From Cellulosimicrobium cellulans (GTDB lineage: Bacteria; Actinomycetota; Actinomycetes; Actinomycetales; Cellulomonadaceae), in NCBI RefSeq assembly GCF_007679345.1, contig NZ_VEGH01000008.1, forward strand, positions 62,001 to 126,000: a DNA stretch of 64,000 nucleotides. The letters are read 5' to 3'. The position numbers and the translations under genes were made by a program. Shown one piece after another: positions 1-8,089 of the stretch (position 1 is the first letter of the stretch; the number at the start of each line of letters is the position of its first letter). A model generated the notes under the pieces. That model was given only the letters and a program-made list of their open reading frames with translations, ran no database searches and was not told the origin of the DNA.

Positions 1-1
1 C

Positions 2-94
2 CTGTTCGCCGAGGTGGGCCACCCGGACCTCGACCCCGCCTGCGCGGAGATCGTGCGGGAGCGGGTGCGCACCTTCGTCGACGGGCTGGAGTGA
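2..94 (+). CDS. 3' end of an unidentified gene
   Basis: The last 30 codons of a gene that begins before the window; the frame closes with TGA at 92-94. The readable tail has an alternation of acidic and basic residues typical of a terminal helix (ending in RVRTFVDGLE). It carries no motif that I can assign to a family. The next gene begins 25 bases later behind its own -10 box, so the two are probably separate transcripts. Confidence 0.6.
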   Translation: MFAEVGHPDLDPACAEIVRERVRTFVDGLE

Positions 95-107
95 CCCGGG
101 GCGCTCG

Positions 108-113
108 TACGAT
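108..113 (+). promoter_or_regulatory. -10 box of a leaderless promoter
   Basis: TACGAT fits the actinobacterial -10 pattern TAnnnT and ends six bases before the GTG at 120. Transcription would start at or next to the start codon, so the mRNA is probably leaderless, and no Shine-Dalgarno sequence is present. This supports GTG 120 as the true start of the downstream gene. Confidence 0.6.
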
Positions 114-119
114 CGCCCG

Positions 120-1058
120 GTGCCCCCTCGCTCCCCGCTGCCGCCGCGCCACGGCCTGGCCGCGGCGTGGCTGCGCACCCCCGACCGGGACCGTGCGCGC
201 CCGGTGCCGTGGACGACGATGGGCGCCTGGCTGCGCGACCGGCTGCCCGAGCAAGTCGACGTGCCGGCGATGCTCGCGGACGGGCGGTTCGTCGGCGAGG
301 ACGGCCGGCCCGTCCGCGGGGACGACCCGTACGGCCCGCACCGGTTCGTCTGGTTCCACCGGGACCTGCGCGACGAGCCGGAGGTCCCCGGCGCGATCCA
401 CGTCGTGCACCGCGACGAGCGGCTGGTCGTGGTCGACAAGCCGCCGTTCCTGTCCTCGATCCCGCGCGGCCGGCACGTCCTGCAGAGCGTGGTCGTCCGG
501 CTGCGCGCGGAGCTGGGGCTGCCGGAGCTGTCACCGCTGCACCGGCTGGACCGGGTGACGTCCGGGCTGCTCATGCTCGCGACCGAGCAGCGCTGGCGGG
601 GCGCGTACCAGACCGTCTTCGAGCGCCGGGAGGTGCGCAAGACCTACCGGGCGCTGGCGCCGGTGCGAGCCGACCTGGACCTGCCCGTCGACGTGCGGGA
701 CCACATCCGCAAGGAGCGCGGCGTGTGGCAGGCCGAGGTCGTGCCGGGGGCGCCGGTGAACGCGGAGACGCGGGTCGAGCTGGAGTCGACGACCGCGGAC
801 GGCCTCGGGGTGTACCGGCTCAGCCCACGCACCGGGCAGACGCACCAGCTCCGGCTGCACCTCCTCGGGCTCGGCATCCCGATCGTCGGCGACCCGCTGT
901 ACCCGGTGGTCCGGGACGTCGCGGTGGACGACTTCAGCGCCCCGCTGCAGCTGCTCGCGGCGGAGATCGGGTTCACCGACCCGGTCGACGGCACGCCGCG
1001 GCGGTTCGCGAGCGTCCGCCGGCTGCCGCTGGCGCCGGAGCCGTCAGCGGGCGCCTGA
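120..1058 (+). CDS. RluA-family pseudouridine synthase
   Basis: A 312-residue cytoplasmic RNA-modifying enzyme that isomerises uridine to pseudouridine in rRNA or tRNA. The RluA/RluC signature HRLDRVTSGLLML (about residues 140-153) contains the catalytic Asp of the HRLD motif. It is preceded by VVDKPPFLSS, the usual strand before the active site, and followed by RTGQTHQLRLHL, the second conserved family block. The roughly 90 residues before the catalytic domain have no clear S4 domain, so the target base cannot be deduced. The start is GTG 120, chosen because a TACGAT -10 box lies six bases upstream. It stands alone, with nirB 70 bases downstream behind its own regulatory region. Confidence 0.9.
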   Translation: MPPRSPLPPRHGLAAAWLRTPDRDRARPVPWTTMGAWLRDRLPEQVDVPAMLADGRFVGEDGRPVRGDDPYGPHRFVWFHRDLRDEPEVPGAIHVVHRDERLVVVDKPPFLSSIPRGRHVLQSVVVRLRAELGLPELSPLHRLDRVTSGLLMLATEQRWRGAYQTVFERREVRKTYRALAPVRADLDLPVDVRDHIRKERGVWQAEVVPGAPVNAETRVELESTTADGLGVYRLSPRTGQTHQLRLHLLGLGIPIVGDPLYPVVRDVAVDDFSAPLQLLAAEIGFTDPVDGTPRRFASVRRLPLAPEPSAGA

Positions 1059-1078
1059 CCTGCGCAGACGCATCGCCC

Positions 1079-1095
1079 TGGGTCGTTCGGCCCAA
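1079..1095 (+). promoter_or_regulatory. candidate operator upstream of nirB
   Basis: TGGGTCGTTCGGCCCAA is an interrupted inverted repeat (GGGnC, four bases, GnCCC) about 35 bases before the nirB start. Its spacing resembles NarL/DosR-type (LuxR-family response regulator) boxes, which would suit an anaerobic or nitrite-linked operon. AAAACT at 1117-1122, six bases before the ATG, may be the -10 box. This is pattern matching only. Confidence 0.3.
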
Positions 1096-1128
1096 TAGAC
1101 ACGGCTCGGTCCGTCGAAAACTTGCCCC

Positions 1129-3720
1129 ATGCGCAGCGAGGGGACGGCCCGCACGGGTCCGGGACGTGTCGTGGTCGTGGGCGGCGGGATGGTCGCGCAC
1201 CGGTTCGCGGAGCAGCTCGCCGCACGGACCGACGCCGGGGAGTGGCACCTCACGGTGATCGGCGAGGAGCCGCACCTGCCGTACGACCGGGTGCACCTGT
1301 CGGAGGTGTTCGCCGGCCGGGCCGACGCGGACCTGGCGCTCGCGCCCGAGGTGTGGGCGGACCCGCGGGTCGACCTGGTGACGGGCGACCCCGTGGTCGC
1401 GCTCGACCTCGCCGGGCAGACCGTGACCACCCGCGCCGGACGGGTCGAGCCGTACGACGCGCTCGTGCTGGCCACCGGGTCCCGGGCCTGGGTGCCGCGC
1501 ACCGAGGGCGTCGACCTGCCGGGCGTGCTCTGCTACCGGACGCTCGGCGACGTCACCGACCTGCGGTCCTGGGTCGCCGACCGCGCCGTCGCGCTGGGCC
1601 GCCCGCTGCGGGGCGCCGTCGTCGGCGGCGGCGTGCTCGGGCTGGAGGCCGCCGCGGCGCTGCAGAGCCTCGACGTCGCGCCGACCGTCGTGGAGTTCGC
1701 CGACCGGCTGATGGCCGTGCAGCTCGACGCGGGCGGCGGCGAGGCGCTCCGCGTCCTGGTGACGGAGCTCGGGATGGACGTGCGGACCTCCGCCGCCGCG
1801 ACCCGGGTGGTCGCCGGCGAGGACGGCCGGGTCGCGGGCCTGGAGCTGTCGACCGGTGAGACGGTGCCGGCGGACGTCGTCGTCTACTCGACCGGCATCC
1901 GGCCCCGCGACGGCCTGGCGCGGGCGGCGGGCCTCGTGGTCGCCGAGCGTGGCGGCGTCGTGGTCGGGCCCGCCTGCCGGACCTCCGACCCGGCGGTGTG
2001 GGCGATCGGCGAGTGCGCGTCGTACGAGGGCGAGTGCGCGGGCCTGGTCGCGCCCGGCAACGCGATGGCCGACGTCGTCGTCGACCAGCTGTGCGGCGGC
2101 GTCCGGGGCTACAGCAAGGCCGCGGACGGGACGAAGCTCAAGGGGGTCGGGGTCGACGCGGCCAGCTTCGGCGACGTGCTCGCGCTCGCGCCGGGTGCGC
2201 TCGAGGTCACCTTCGCGGACCCGGTCGCCCGGACCTACCGCAAGCTCGTCGTCTCCGACGACGCCCGGGTGCTGCTCGGGGGCGTGTTCGTCGGCGACAT
2301 CGAGCTGTACTCCGCGCTGCGCCCGATGCTCGGCCGCCCGCTCGGCGCCGACCCGTCGGCGTTCCTCGCCCCGCAGGGCGGCGGCGCCCCGGTGGAGACC
2401 GACGTGCCCGACGACGTCGTGCTCTGCTCCTGCTCCAACGTGTCGGCGGGCACCGTCCGCGCGGCGGTCACCGAGCACGGCTGCACCAGCGTCGCCGAGG
2501 TCAAGACGTGCACCCGCGCCGGCACCGTCTGCGGCTCCTGCGTCCCGCTGCTGACCACCGTCGTGAACCGGACGCTGGAGAAGGCCGGCATCGCGGTGTC
2601 CTCCGCGATGTGCGAGCACTTCGCGATGTCCCGCGCCGAGCTGTACGCCCTGGTCCGCGCGGAGCGGCTCCGCACCTTCACCGAGGTCGTGGCCGCGCAC
2701 GGGAAGGGTCGCGGCTGCGCCGTCTGCCGGCCGGTCGTCGCGTCCATCCTGTCCTCGCTCGGCATCGGGCACGTGCTCCAGCCCGACCAGGCCCCGCTGC
2801 AGGACACCAACGACCACCTGCTCGCGAACCTGCAGAAGGACGGCACGTACTCGGTCGTCCCGCGGATGCCCGGCGGCGAGGTCACCCCGGAGCGGCTGCT
2901 GGTGCTGGCGGAGGTCGCGCGCGACTTCGGCCTGTTCACCCGCGTCACCGGCGCGCAGCGGATCGCGATGTTCGGCGCCCGCCAGGACCAGCTGCCGGCG
3001 ATCTGGCGGCGGCTGGTCGACGCGGGCTTCGAGTCGGGCCAGGCGTACGGCAAGTCGCTGCGGGCGGTGAAGACCTGCGTCGGCCAGGCGTGGTGCCGGT
3101 TCGGCGTGCAGGACTCCGCGAGCATGGCGGTGCGCCTGGAGCTCCGGTACCGGGGCCTGCGGTCGCCGCACAAGTTCAAGGTGGGCGTCTCCGGCTGCGC
3201 GCGCGAGTGCGCCGAGGCGCGCGGCAAGGACGTCGGCGTCATCGCGACCGAGAAGGGCTGGAACGTCTACGTCGGCGGCAACGGCGGCTTCACGCCCCGG
3301 CACGCGGACCTGCTGGCCGAGGACCTGGACGACGACCGGCTGGTCCAGGTGATCGACCGGTTCCTGGCCCTGTACGTCCGCAGCGCCGACCGGCTGCAGC
3401 GCACCGCCCCGTGGGTCGCGGCCTACCCGGGCGGGCTCGAGGAGCTGCGCCGCGTGGTGGTCGAGGACTCGCTCGGGATCGGCGCCGAGCTCGACGCGGA
3501 GGTGGAGCGGCACGTGTCCGGCTACGTCGACGAGTGGCGCGCCACCCTCGACGACCCGGAGAAGCTGCGCCGGTTCACCCCGTACCTGAACGACCCCGAC
3601 GCCGCCGACCCCGACCTGGCCTACGTGCCGCAGCGGGGCCAGGCGCGCCCGGCCCGACCCGGCGAGCACGGCCACCACGACCTGCGCGTCGCCCGCACCC
3701 TCGAGGAGGCCCCGCTGTGA
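1129..3720 (+). CDS. nirB: NADH-dependent nitrite reductase, large subunit
   Basis: Cytoplasmic large subunit (863 residues, normal length) of siroheme nitrite reductase, which uses NADH to reduce nitrite to ammonia. An FAD-binding fold opens with VVVVGGGMVAHRF near residue 12, and an NAD-binding fold follows with GAVVGGGVLGLEAAAAL near residue 165. Next come two BFD-type [2Fe-2S] stretches (LCSCSNV...CTRAGTVCGSC and RGCAVCRP, about residues 430-540), then the ferredoxin-like half domain and the siroheme/[4Fe-4S] domain. The four cluster cysteines are visible as Cys650, Cys656, Cys690 and Cys694. It is first in a nirB-nirD-cysG-chelatase operon whose genes overlap by four bases. The ATG is six bases after a possible -10 box, so the transcript may be leaderless. 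Confidence 0.97.
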   Translation: MRSEGTARTGPGRVVVVGGGMVAHRFAEQLAARTDAGEWHLTVIGEEPHLPYDRVHLSEVFAGRADADLALAPEVWADPRVDLVTGDPVVALDLAGQTVTTRAGRVEPYDALVLATGSRAWVPRTEGVDLPGVLCYRTLGDVTDLRSWVADRAVALGRPLRGAVVGGGVLGLEAAAALQSLDVAPTVVEFADRLMAVQLDAGGGEALRVLVTELGMDVRTSAAATRVVAGEDGRVAGLELSTGETVPADVVVYSTGIRPRDGLARAAGLVVAERGGVVVGPACRTSDPAVWAIGECASYEGECAGLVAPGNAMADVVVDQLCGGVRGYSKAADGTKLKGVGVDAASFGDVLALAPGALEVTFADPVARTYRKLVVSDDARVLLGGVFVGDIELYSALRPMLGRPLGADPSAFLAPQGGGAPVETDVPDDVVLCSCSNVSAGTVRAAVTEHGCTSVAEVKTCTRAGTVCGSCVPLLTTVVNRTLEKAGIAVSSAMCEHFAMSRAELYALVRAERLRTFTEVVAAHGKGRGCAVCRPVVASILSSLGIGHVLQPDQAPLQDTNDHLLANLQKDGTYSVVPRMPGGEVTPERLLVLAEVARDFGLFTRVTGAQRIAMFGARQDQLPAIWRRLVDAGFESGQAYGKSLRAVKTCVGQAWCRFGVQDSASMAVRLELRYRGLRSPHKFKVGVSGCARECAEARGKDVGVIATEKGWNVYVGGNGGFTPRHADLLAEDLDDDRLVQVIDRFLALYVRSADRLQRTAPWVAAYPGGLEELRRVVVEDSLGIGAELDAEVERHVSGYVDEWRATLDDPEKLRRFTPYLNDPDAADPDLAYVPQRGQARPARPGEHGHHDLRVARTLEEAPL

Positions 3721-4070
3721 GCAGCGACGTCGTGGCGGACGAGGTCCGCGTCTGCCGGCTGGACGACCTGCTGCCCGAGCGCGGCGCCGGCGCCCTGGTC
3801 GGCGAGCACCGGATCGCGGTGTTCCGGCTGGCCGACGACCGGCTGCTCGCGGTGCAGCAGCGCGACCCGTACTCCGGGGCGAACGTGCTCAGCCGCGGCA
3901 TCGTCGGCGACGTCGACGGCGCGCCGACGGTCACGTCCCCGATGTTCAAGCAGGTCTGGGACCTGGCGACGGGTGCCTGCCTGGACCCGGTCGGCAAGGA
4001 GCCGGTGGACCTGCGGACCTACCCGGTGCGGCTGGTCGGCGACGAGGTGCGCGTGGCGGTGACCCCGTGA
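3717..4070 (+). CDS. nirD: nitrite reductase, small subunit
   Basis: A 117-residue NirD, the Rieske-like beta-sandwich partner of NirB. It lacks the cysteine/histidine pairs that bind a Rieske cluster, as is normal for NirD. The family pattern is clear from LDDLLPERGAGALVGEH through PMFKQVWDLATGACLD to the final strand [10 protein letters not shown]. Its GTG at 3717 overlaps the nirB stop (GTGA), and its own stop overlaps the next gene in the same way, so translation is coupled and subunit ratio is probably set this way. Confidence 0.93.
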   Translation: MSSDVVADEVRVCRLDDLLPERGAGALVGEHRIAVFRLADDRLLAVQQRDPYSGANVLSRGIVGDVDGAPTVTSPMFKQVWDLATGACLDPVGKEPVDLRTYPVRLVGDEVRVAVTP

Positions 4071-5374
4071 GCCTGCTGCTGGGGCTCGACCTGACCGGGC
4101 GCACGGTGCTCGTGGCCGGAGGCGGGCCGGTGGCGGCGCGCCGCGCGCGGGCGGCGGTCGACGCCGGGGCCCGGGTGCGGGTGGTCGCGCCGGACGTGGT
4201 CGACGACCTGGTGGCGCTCGCGGGCGGCGGCCGGGTGACGGTGGACCGGCGACCGGTCGCGGAGGCCGACGTCGCCGACGTGTGGCTCGTGCACGCCTGC
4301 ACCGGCGACCCGGCGGTCGACGGCGCGCTCGCGGGGTGGGCCGAGAGCCGGCGGGTGTTCTGCGTCGTCGCGTCGGACGCCGACCGGGGCACCGCCCGCA
4401 CCCCGGCGACCGTCACGGCTGCGGGGGTGCACGTGGGCGTGCTGTCGAGCGGCCGGCCCGACCCGGCGCGGGCGGCGGCGGTCCGGGACCACGTGGCCGC
4501 CGAGCTGCTGGGCGGCCGCGCCGACCTGCGTCCGTCCCGGCCCGCGTCCGGCGGCCCGGACCTGCTGCTGCCGGGCGAGGTCGCCCTGGTGGGCGGCGGC
4601 ACCGGCGACCCGGCGCTGATGACGGTCCGGTCCCGCACGCTGCTGGCGCAGGCCGACGTCGTGGTCACCGACCGGCTCGGCCCGACGGCGGTGCTCGCCG
4701 ACCTGCGGGACGACGTCGAGGTGATCGCGGTCGGCAAGGCCCCCGGCGTGCACCAGGTGGCGCAGGGGGAGATCAACGCGGTGCTGGTCGAGCAGGCGCG
4801 CGCGGGACGCCGGGTCGTCCGGCTCAAGGGTGGGGACCCGTTCCTGTTCGGCCGCGGCGGCGAGGAGGTGCTGGCGTGCCGCGCGGCGGGCGTGCCGGTG
4901 CGGGTGGTGCCCGGCGTGACGTCCGCGGTCGCGGCGGCGGAGGCGGCCGGGATCCCGGTGACCCACCGGGGCACGGCCGACCGGGTGCACGTCGTCAACG
5001 GGCACGGCGCGCTGACGGAGGTCGACCTCGCGGCGCTGCGGGCGCCGGAGGTCACCGCGGTCGTGCTGATGGGCATGGCGGGGCTGGGCCGGCTGACCAC
5101 GCAGGCGCTGGACGCCGGGGTCGACCCCGAGACGCCGGTCGCCGTGGTGCACGCGGCGACGCTGCCCGGCGAGCGCGTGGTGCGCGGCGCGCTGTGGGAG
5201 GTCGCGGCACGGTGCGCCGAGGAGGGTGTCGGGTCGCCCGCGGTCGTGGTCGTCGGGGAGGTGGCGCGCGAGGGGTTCCTCGACCCGGCGTCCCCCGGGG
5301 CGGCGCGGGCGGTGCCAGCCCGCCGGGCGTCCGCCGGGGCCGGGGTGGCCGCGTCCGGGCTGGTGCCGGCGTGA
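4067..5374 (+). CDS. cysG: siroheme synthase: precorrin-2 dehydrogenase plus uroporphyrinogen-III methyltransferase
   Basis: A 435-residue fusion making the siroheme that NirB needs. Residues 1 to about 150 are the NAD-binding CysG N-terminal domain (VLVAGGGPVAARRAR), which oxidises precorrin-2. From about residue 165 comes the SAM-dependent uroporphyrinogen-III C-methyltransferase: VALVGGGTGDPALMT, VVTDRL, GKAPG, RLKGGDPFLFGRGGEE and the PGVTSAVAAAEAAGIPVTHRG block are all present. It is shorter than Escherichia coli CysG because the middle dimerisation/ferrochelatase region is reduced; a separate chelatase gene follows. GTG 4067 overlaps the nirD stop. Confidence 0.93.
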   Translation: MSLLLGLDLTGRTVLVAGGGPVAARRARAAVDAGARVRVVAPDVVDDLVALAGGGRVTVDRRPVAEADVADVWLVHACTGDPAVDGALAGWAESRRVFCVVASDADRGTARTPATVTAAGVHVGVLSSGRPDPARAAAVRDHVAAELLGGRADLRPSRPASGGPDLLLPGEVALVGGGTGDPALMTVRSRTLLAQADVVVTDRLGPTAVLADLRDDVEVIAVGKAPGVHQVAQGEINAVLVEQARAGRRVVRLKGGDPFLFGRGGEEVLACRAAGVPVRVVPGVTSAVAAAEAAGIPVTHRGTADRVHVVNGHGALTEVDLAALRAPEVTAVVLMGMAGLGRLTTQALDAGVDPETPVAVVHAATLPGERVVRGALWEVAARCAEEGVGSPAVVVVGEVAREGFLDPASPGAARAVPARRASAGAGVAASGLVPA

Positions 5375-6081
5375 GCGGGGGGCCGGTGCTGGTCGCCTGC
5401 GCCCACGGGACGCGGAGCGCCGCGGGGCGCGCGGTGGTGCGCGCGCTGGTCGAGGACGTGCGGCGGCTGCGCCCGGGGCTCGACGTGCGGGAGGCGTTCG
5501 TCGACGTGCAGGAGCCGACGGTCGGCGACGCGGTGGGGGAGGCGGTCGTGGGGGCCGCCGGCCCGACGCCCGGGCCGGACGGCGTCGCCGCCGTCGTCGC
5601 GCCGCTCCTGCTCTCCACGGGCGTGCACGTCCGGCACGACATCGGCGCGGCGGTCGCGGACCGCCCGGCGGTGGCGGCGGAGCCGCTCGGGCCCGACGAC
5701 CGGCTGGCGGGCGTCCTCGTCGACCGCCTGGTCGAGGCGGGGGCGACCGCGGACGACGGCGTCGTGCTCGCCGCGGCGGGGTCCAGCGACCCGGCGGCGG
5801 TGGTCGCGGTCGGCGCGGTGCTGGCGGCGCTCCGGGCGCGCTGGCCGGGGCCGGTGACGGTGGGCTACGGCGCCGCGGCGCGGCCGGACGTCGCCACGGC
5901 GGTCGCCGACGCCCGGGCCGCGGGAGCCCGGCGGGTGGTCGTCGCGTCGTACCTGCTCGCACCGGGGCACTTCCACGGGGCGCTGGCGGGCGCCGGAGCG
6001 GACGTGGTGACCGCGCCGCTCGCGCCGCACCCGGACCTCGCCCGGATCGTGCTGGACCGGTACGACGCGGCGCTGCGCTGA
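5371..6081 (+). CDS. sirohydrochlorin chelatase (CbiX/SirB type)
   Basis: A 236-residue CbiX-family protein expected to insert iron into sirohydrochlorin, the last step to siroheme. The N-terminal half has the metal-site histidine in ACAHGTRSAAG (about residue 9) and the LLLSTGVHVRHDI block. The C-terminal half repeats the fold with SYLLAPGHFHGAL, so it is a two-lobed chelatase. Starting at GTG 5371, it overlaps cysG by four bases and closes the nirBD operon. The context (siroheme-dependent NirB, cysG lacking its own chelatase part) favours iron over cobalt. Confidence 0.85.
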   Translation: MSGGPVLVACAHGTRSAAGRAVVRALVEDVRRLRPGLDVREAFVDVQEPTVGDAVGEAVVGAAGPTPGPDGVAAVVAPLLLSTGVHVRHDIGAAVADRPAVAAEPLGPDDRLAGVLVDRLVEAGATADDGVVLAAAGSSDPAAVVAVGAVLAALRARWPGPVTVGYGAAARPDVATAVADARAAGARRVVVASYLLAPGHFHGALAGAGADVVTAPLAPHPDLARIVLDRYDAALR

Positions 6082-6146
6082 CGGCCGTGGCGGTGAGCGT
6101 GCCGGCCGGGGGCCGCGGGGCGGCCGGAGGGGAGCAGGATGGCGGG

Positions 6147-6854
6147 GTGACCGTCGACGCCGCGACCCGGCACCGGGCCCTGTCCTCCCCGAGGCGCGCC
6201 GCGATCCTCGCGGTGCTGCGGGCCGAGGGTGCCGGCCTGGCGGTCGAGCACGTCGCCGAGCGGGTCGGCCTGCACGTGAACACCACGCGGGAGCACCTCG
6301 AGGTGCTGGTCGCCGCGGGCCTCGCGTCGCGGACCGCCGAGGCGCGCGCCACCCGGGGGCGGCCGCGGACCCTGTACGCCGCGCTCGGGCCGGTGGAGCC
6401 CGACGGCGAGCCGTGGCTGCGGGACCGGCTGAGCCGGGTGCTGCTCGCCGGGTACGGGCGACCGATCGCCGAGCCCGGCGCGGAGGCGGAGCGCGCGGCC
6501 GAGGGGCTGGCGGCGGAGCTGGCCGCCCCCGGACCGGCCGACCCCGCGGACGCGCGCGACCGGCAGCTCGCCGCGCTGCACGAGCACTTCGCCCGGCTGG
6601 GGTTCGACCCGGAGCTGCGCGGCGCCGAGGTGCGGCTGCGCCGGTGCCCCGTGCTCGACCTGGCGCACGAGCGCACGGAGGTCGTCTGCGGCGTGCACCT
6701 CGGGCTGGCCCGTGGCGTGCTCGCGCGGGTCGGGGGGCCGGTGCAGGCGGCGGGGATCGTGCCGTTCGCCGGGCCGGGTCACTGCGTCCTCCGGCTCGGC
6801 GGCGCCGACGACGCACCGGGACCTACGTCCGAGGCCGCGGCCCTCCCGGGATAA
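6147..6854 (+). CDS. SufR-like winged-helix regulator with metal-cluster cysteines
   Basis: A 235-residue transcriptional regulator. An ArsR/DeoR-like winged helix occupies about residues 5-75 (SSPRRAAILAVLRAEG, then VAERVGLHVNTTREHLEVL). The C-terminal half has Cys167, Cys181 and Cys213, with CPVLDLA and VVCGVHLGL around the first two. The 14/32 spacing recalls SufR, where three cysteines bind an Fe-S cluster. I infer, without proof, that it senses Fe-S status or NO. It sits between the nitrite-to-ammonia operon and the NirK genes. GTG 6147 was chosen because of the GGAGGGGAGCAGG ribosome-binding stretch just upstream. Confidence 0.75.
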   Translation: MTVDAATRHRALSSPRRAAILAVLRAEGAGLAVEHVAERVGLHVNTTREHLEVLVAAGLASRTAEARATRGRPRTLYAALGPVEPDGEPWLRDRLSRVLLAGYGRPIAEPGAEAERAAEGLAAELAAPGPADPADARDRQLAALHEHFARLGFDPELRGAEVRLRRCPVLDLAHERTEVVCGVHLGLARGVLARVGGPVQAAGIVPFAGPGHCVLRLGGADDAPGPTSEAAALPG

Positions 6855-6855
6855 A

Positions 6856-6861
6856 TACGCT
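6856..6861 (+). promoter_or_regulatory. -10 box, leaderless start of the NnrS-like/nirK transcript
   Basis: TACGCT lies seven bases before GTG 6869 and overlaps the short gap after the regulator gene. No ribosome-binding site is present, so a leaderless mRNA is likely for the membrane protein and the coupled nirK. Confidence 0.55.
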
Positions 6862-6868
6862 CGATCCC

Positions 6869-8089
6869 GTGAATAAGCCTCCCCGCGTCGGCCTCCGCCT
6901 CGCGGTGCTCGTGCCGGCCGGGGTGGCGGTGCTCGCGGGTCTCGACGGCGCCCTGCTGCTGCTCGGCCTGTCCGCACCGGTGCGGTCCGCCCGGCTCGAG
7001 CAGGTGCACGGGCCGCTGATGGTGCTCGGCTTCGTCGGCACCGTCGTCGCGCTGGAGCGGGCGGTGGCCGTCGGCGGTCGCCGGGCCCTGCTCGCCCCGG
7101 CCTGCCTGGCCGCCGGCGCGCTGCTGCTGCTCAGCCCCGCGCCGCTGCTCGCCGGCGAACTGGCGCTCGTCGCGGGGGCCGCCGGGCTGTGCGCGATCTA
7201 CGCCGTGGTCTGGCGCCGACAGCCGTCGACCGCGCTCGCGGTGCAGACGCTCGGAGCCGGCCTGGCCGTGGTGGCCGCGGGGCTGTGGGCGCGCGGGGTC
7301 GCGGTGCCGTACCTGGCGCCGGCGCTCGCCGGGTTCCTGGTCCTGACCGTCGCCGGCGAGCGGCTCGAGCTCGGCCGGGTCGGTGGCCTCCCGCGGACCG
7401 CGGAGGACGCGGTGCTCGCGTGCGCGGTCGGCTGGTGGGCCGCCGCGGTCGCCGGGCTGCTCTGGCCGGAGCCGGCGCACGCCGCGCTGGGCGGCGTGCT
7501 GCTCGTCCTGGTGGCGGTGCTGGTGCGGCACGACGTCGCCCGGCGCACGGTGCGGGGGACGGGGCTGCCGCGGTTCATGGCGGCGGCGATGCTCGGTGGG
7601 TACGCGTGGCTGGCCGTCGCGGGCGCGATCTGGCTGGCGGCCGGCCGGGTGCTCGGCGGCCCGGCGTACGACGCGGTGCTGCACGCGGTGTTCCTCGGGT
7701 TCGTCGTGTCGATGCTGATGGCGCACGCGCCGGTCGTCCTGCCCGCCGTGCTGCGGCGGCCGCTGCCGTACCGGCCGGTGATGTCCGCGCCGCTGGTGCT
7801 GCTGCACCTGACGCTGGCGCTGCGGCTGCTGGTCGGGGACGCGCACGGGCAGCCGTGGGCGGTCCGGGCCGGCGGCGTGGGGAACGTGGTGGCGCTGCTG
7901 TCGTTCCTCGCGATCGCGGCGGGGAGCGTCGCGCTGGGCCCGGCGCGCCGGCGGGACGGCGCCGCGGGGGCGCGCGCGTCCGCCGACACCCGCGCCGGCG
8001 ACCGTGCCGACGCGGTGCCGGCCGGGCCGGCGGCCCGGGCGCCGATCACCCTCGGCGCCCGTCCCGGACCCGCGGGCGGCGCGTCGTGA
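6869..8089 (+). CDS. NnrS-like polytopic membrane protein
   Basis: A 406-residue protein with about ten hydrophobic segments, then a roughly 50-residue Ala/Arg/Gly tail. The early HGPLMVLGFVGTVVALERA and the later VLHAVFLGFVVSMLMAHAPVVLPA blocks put conserved histidines at membrane ends, as in NnrS-type heme-copper membrane proteins linked with nitric oxide and denitrification. It overlaps nirK by four bases (GTGA), so the two are made together. A likely role is support of NirK, such as electron supply, copper or heme handling, or protection from NO; the exact role is unknown. Confidence 0.65.
   Translation: MNKPPRVGLRLAVLVPAGVAVLAGLDGALLLLGLSAPVRSARLEQVHGPLMVLGFVGTVVALERAVAVGGRRALLAPACLAAGALLLLSPAPLLAGELALVAGAAGLCAIYAVVWRRQPSTALAVQTLGAGLAVVAAGLWARGVAVPYLAPALAGFLVLTVAGERLELGRVGGLPRTAEDAVLACAVGWWAAAVAGLLWPEPAHAALGGVLLVLVAVLVRHDVARRTVRGTGLPRFMAAAMLGGYAWLAVAGAIWLAAGRVLGGPAYDAVLHAVFLGFVVSMLMAHAPVVLPAVLRRPLPYRPVMSAPLVLLHLTLALRLLVGDAHGQPWAVRAGGVGNVVALLSFLAIAAGSVALGPARRRDGAAGARASADTRAGDRADAVPAGPAARAPITLGARPGPAGGAS

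Noticed and set aside
4067..6081. cysG and chelatase as part of a cobalamin operon
   Set aside because: Both are fused by overlaps to nirBD, no other cobalamin genes are present, and the N-terminal precorrin-2 dehydrogenase domain points to siroheme.
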